From Parastagonospora avenae f. sp. tritici 18332-5 (lineage: Eukaryota > Ascomycota > Dothideomycetes > Pleosporales > Phaeosphaeriaceae), in contig JAFJTR010000131.1 of NCBI GenBank assembly GCA_022559985.1, forward strand, positions 1 through 54,572: DNA of 54,572 bases, read 5' to 3'. Positions 54,442-54,572 of this stretch are shown here, piece after piece. A model generated the notes under the pieces. The model saw only the letters and a list, made by a program, of their open reading frames with translations, did not search any database and was not told the DNA's origin. Both the position numbers and the translations under genes were made by a program. The first letter of the stretch is position 1, and each line of letters begins with the position of its first letter.

Positions 54442-54572
54442 TCGCGGAGCGAGCTTAATGTTGACAAGGGTGGAGTGTCACGGCGCTGGCCTGGAGTAGC
54501 TAATCAGGACCCGTAGGGTGGCTAAGCGATATCGATATCGCTTGATTAGCTAAGCGAGGCACAGGCCTCGCG
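54442..54572 (+). repeat. Repeat copy B with a perfect 20-bp palindrome, cut by the window end
   Basis: It begins TCGCGGAGCGAGCTT, then TTGACAAGGGTGG, as at 27559. Further in, AAGCGATATCGATATCGCTT (54524-54543) is a perfect palindrome. AGCTAATCA upstream and TGATTAGCT downstream form an outer inverted pair. This could form a cruciform or mark the end of a mobile element. The rest lies beyond the window. Confidence 0.55.

Noticed and set aside
1..54572. CRISPR arrays, bacterial-type operons, rRNA or tRNA genes
   Set aside because: No regularly spaced repeats, no rRNA-like blocks and no tRNA A/B-box pair with a plausible cloverleaf were noticed; a tRNA scan could not be run.

Overview
The window is chromosomal DNA from a filamentous ascomycete (Pezizomycotina; a dothideomycete is my best guess, not proven). 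The evidence is short 45-60 nt introns with CTAAC/CTGAC-type branch points, fungal-only families (DUF3435, FunK1, Zn2Cys6/PF04082, STAND N-domains, fungal PD-(D/E)XK-like), and retroelement copies carrying CpA-to-TpA damage typical of repeat-induced point mutation (RIP). All exon boundaries were derived by hand from splice motifs and reading phase; there is no transcript support.

Layout. 1-3.9 kb: a RIP-damaged copia element with a recognisable LTR, a 290-bp inverted-repeat element and a heavily mutated gypsy element. 4.3-6.9 kb: an intact five-exon DUF3435 tyrosine recombinase, the family of the 'captains' of Starship giant transposons, reading rightwards into the rest of the window. 6.9-31 kb: an accessory, gene-poor stretch with a frameshifted GNAT, a FunK1 kinase, a second small kinase, several small unknown genes, a class-III aminotransferase with an extra N-terminal region, a JmjC gene interrupted by one in-frame TGA, an F-box-like gene, and remains of ankyrin and STAND/NLR-type genes.

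31.7-49.6 kb: the centre of interest, six consecutive intact genes for alkali-cation and phosphate homeostasis. They are a Na+/phosphate symporter (PHO89-like), an ENA-type Na+/K+ P-type ATPase, a CPA2-type Na+/H+ antiporter, a Zn2Cys6 transcription factor, a HAL4/SAT4/HAL5-like kinase (in yeast this group acts on Trk transport), and a TRK K+ transporter. The ENA and kinase genes share a colinear promoter block of about 117 bp with a CCAAT box. PacC-type GCCARG motifs are concentrated in the cluster's upstream regions. I read this as a self-contained salt/alkaline-pH tolerance module that looks like cargo behind a captain-type recombinase. 50-54 kb: an unknown two-exon gene, a PD-(D/E)XK-like gene, AT-rich sequence, and the start of a repeat that also occurs at 27.56 kb.

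The right end of the putative element is not visible and its left terminal repeat could not be proved, so element membership of the ion cluster is inference. The gene identities in the cluster are strong.
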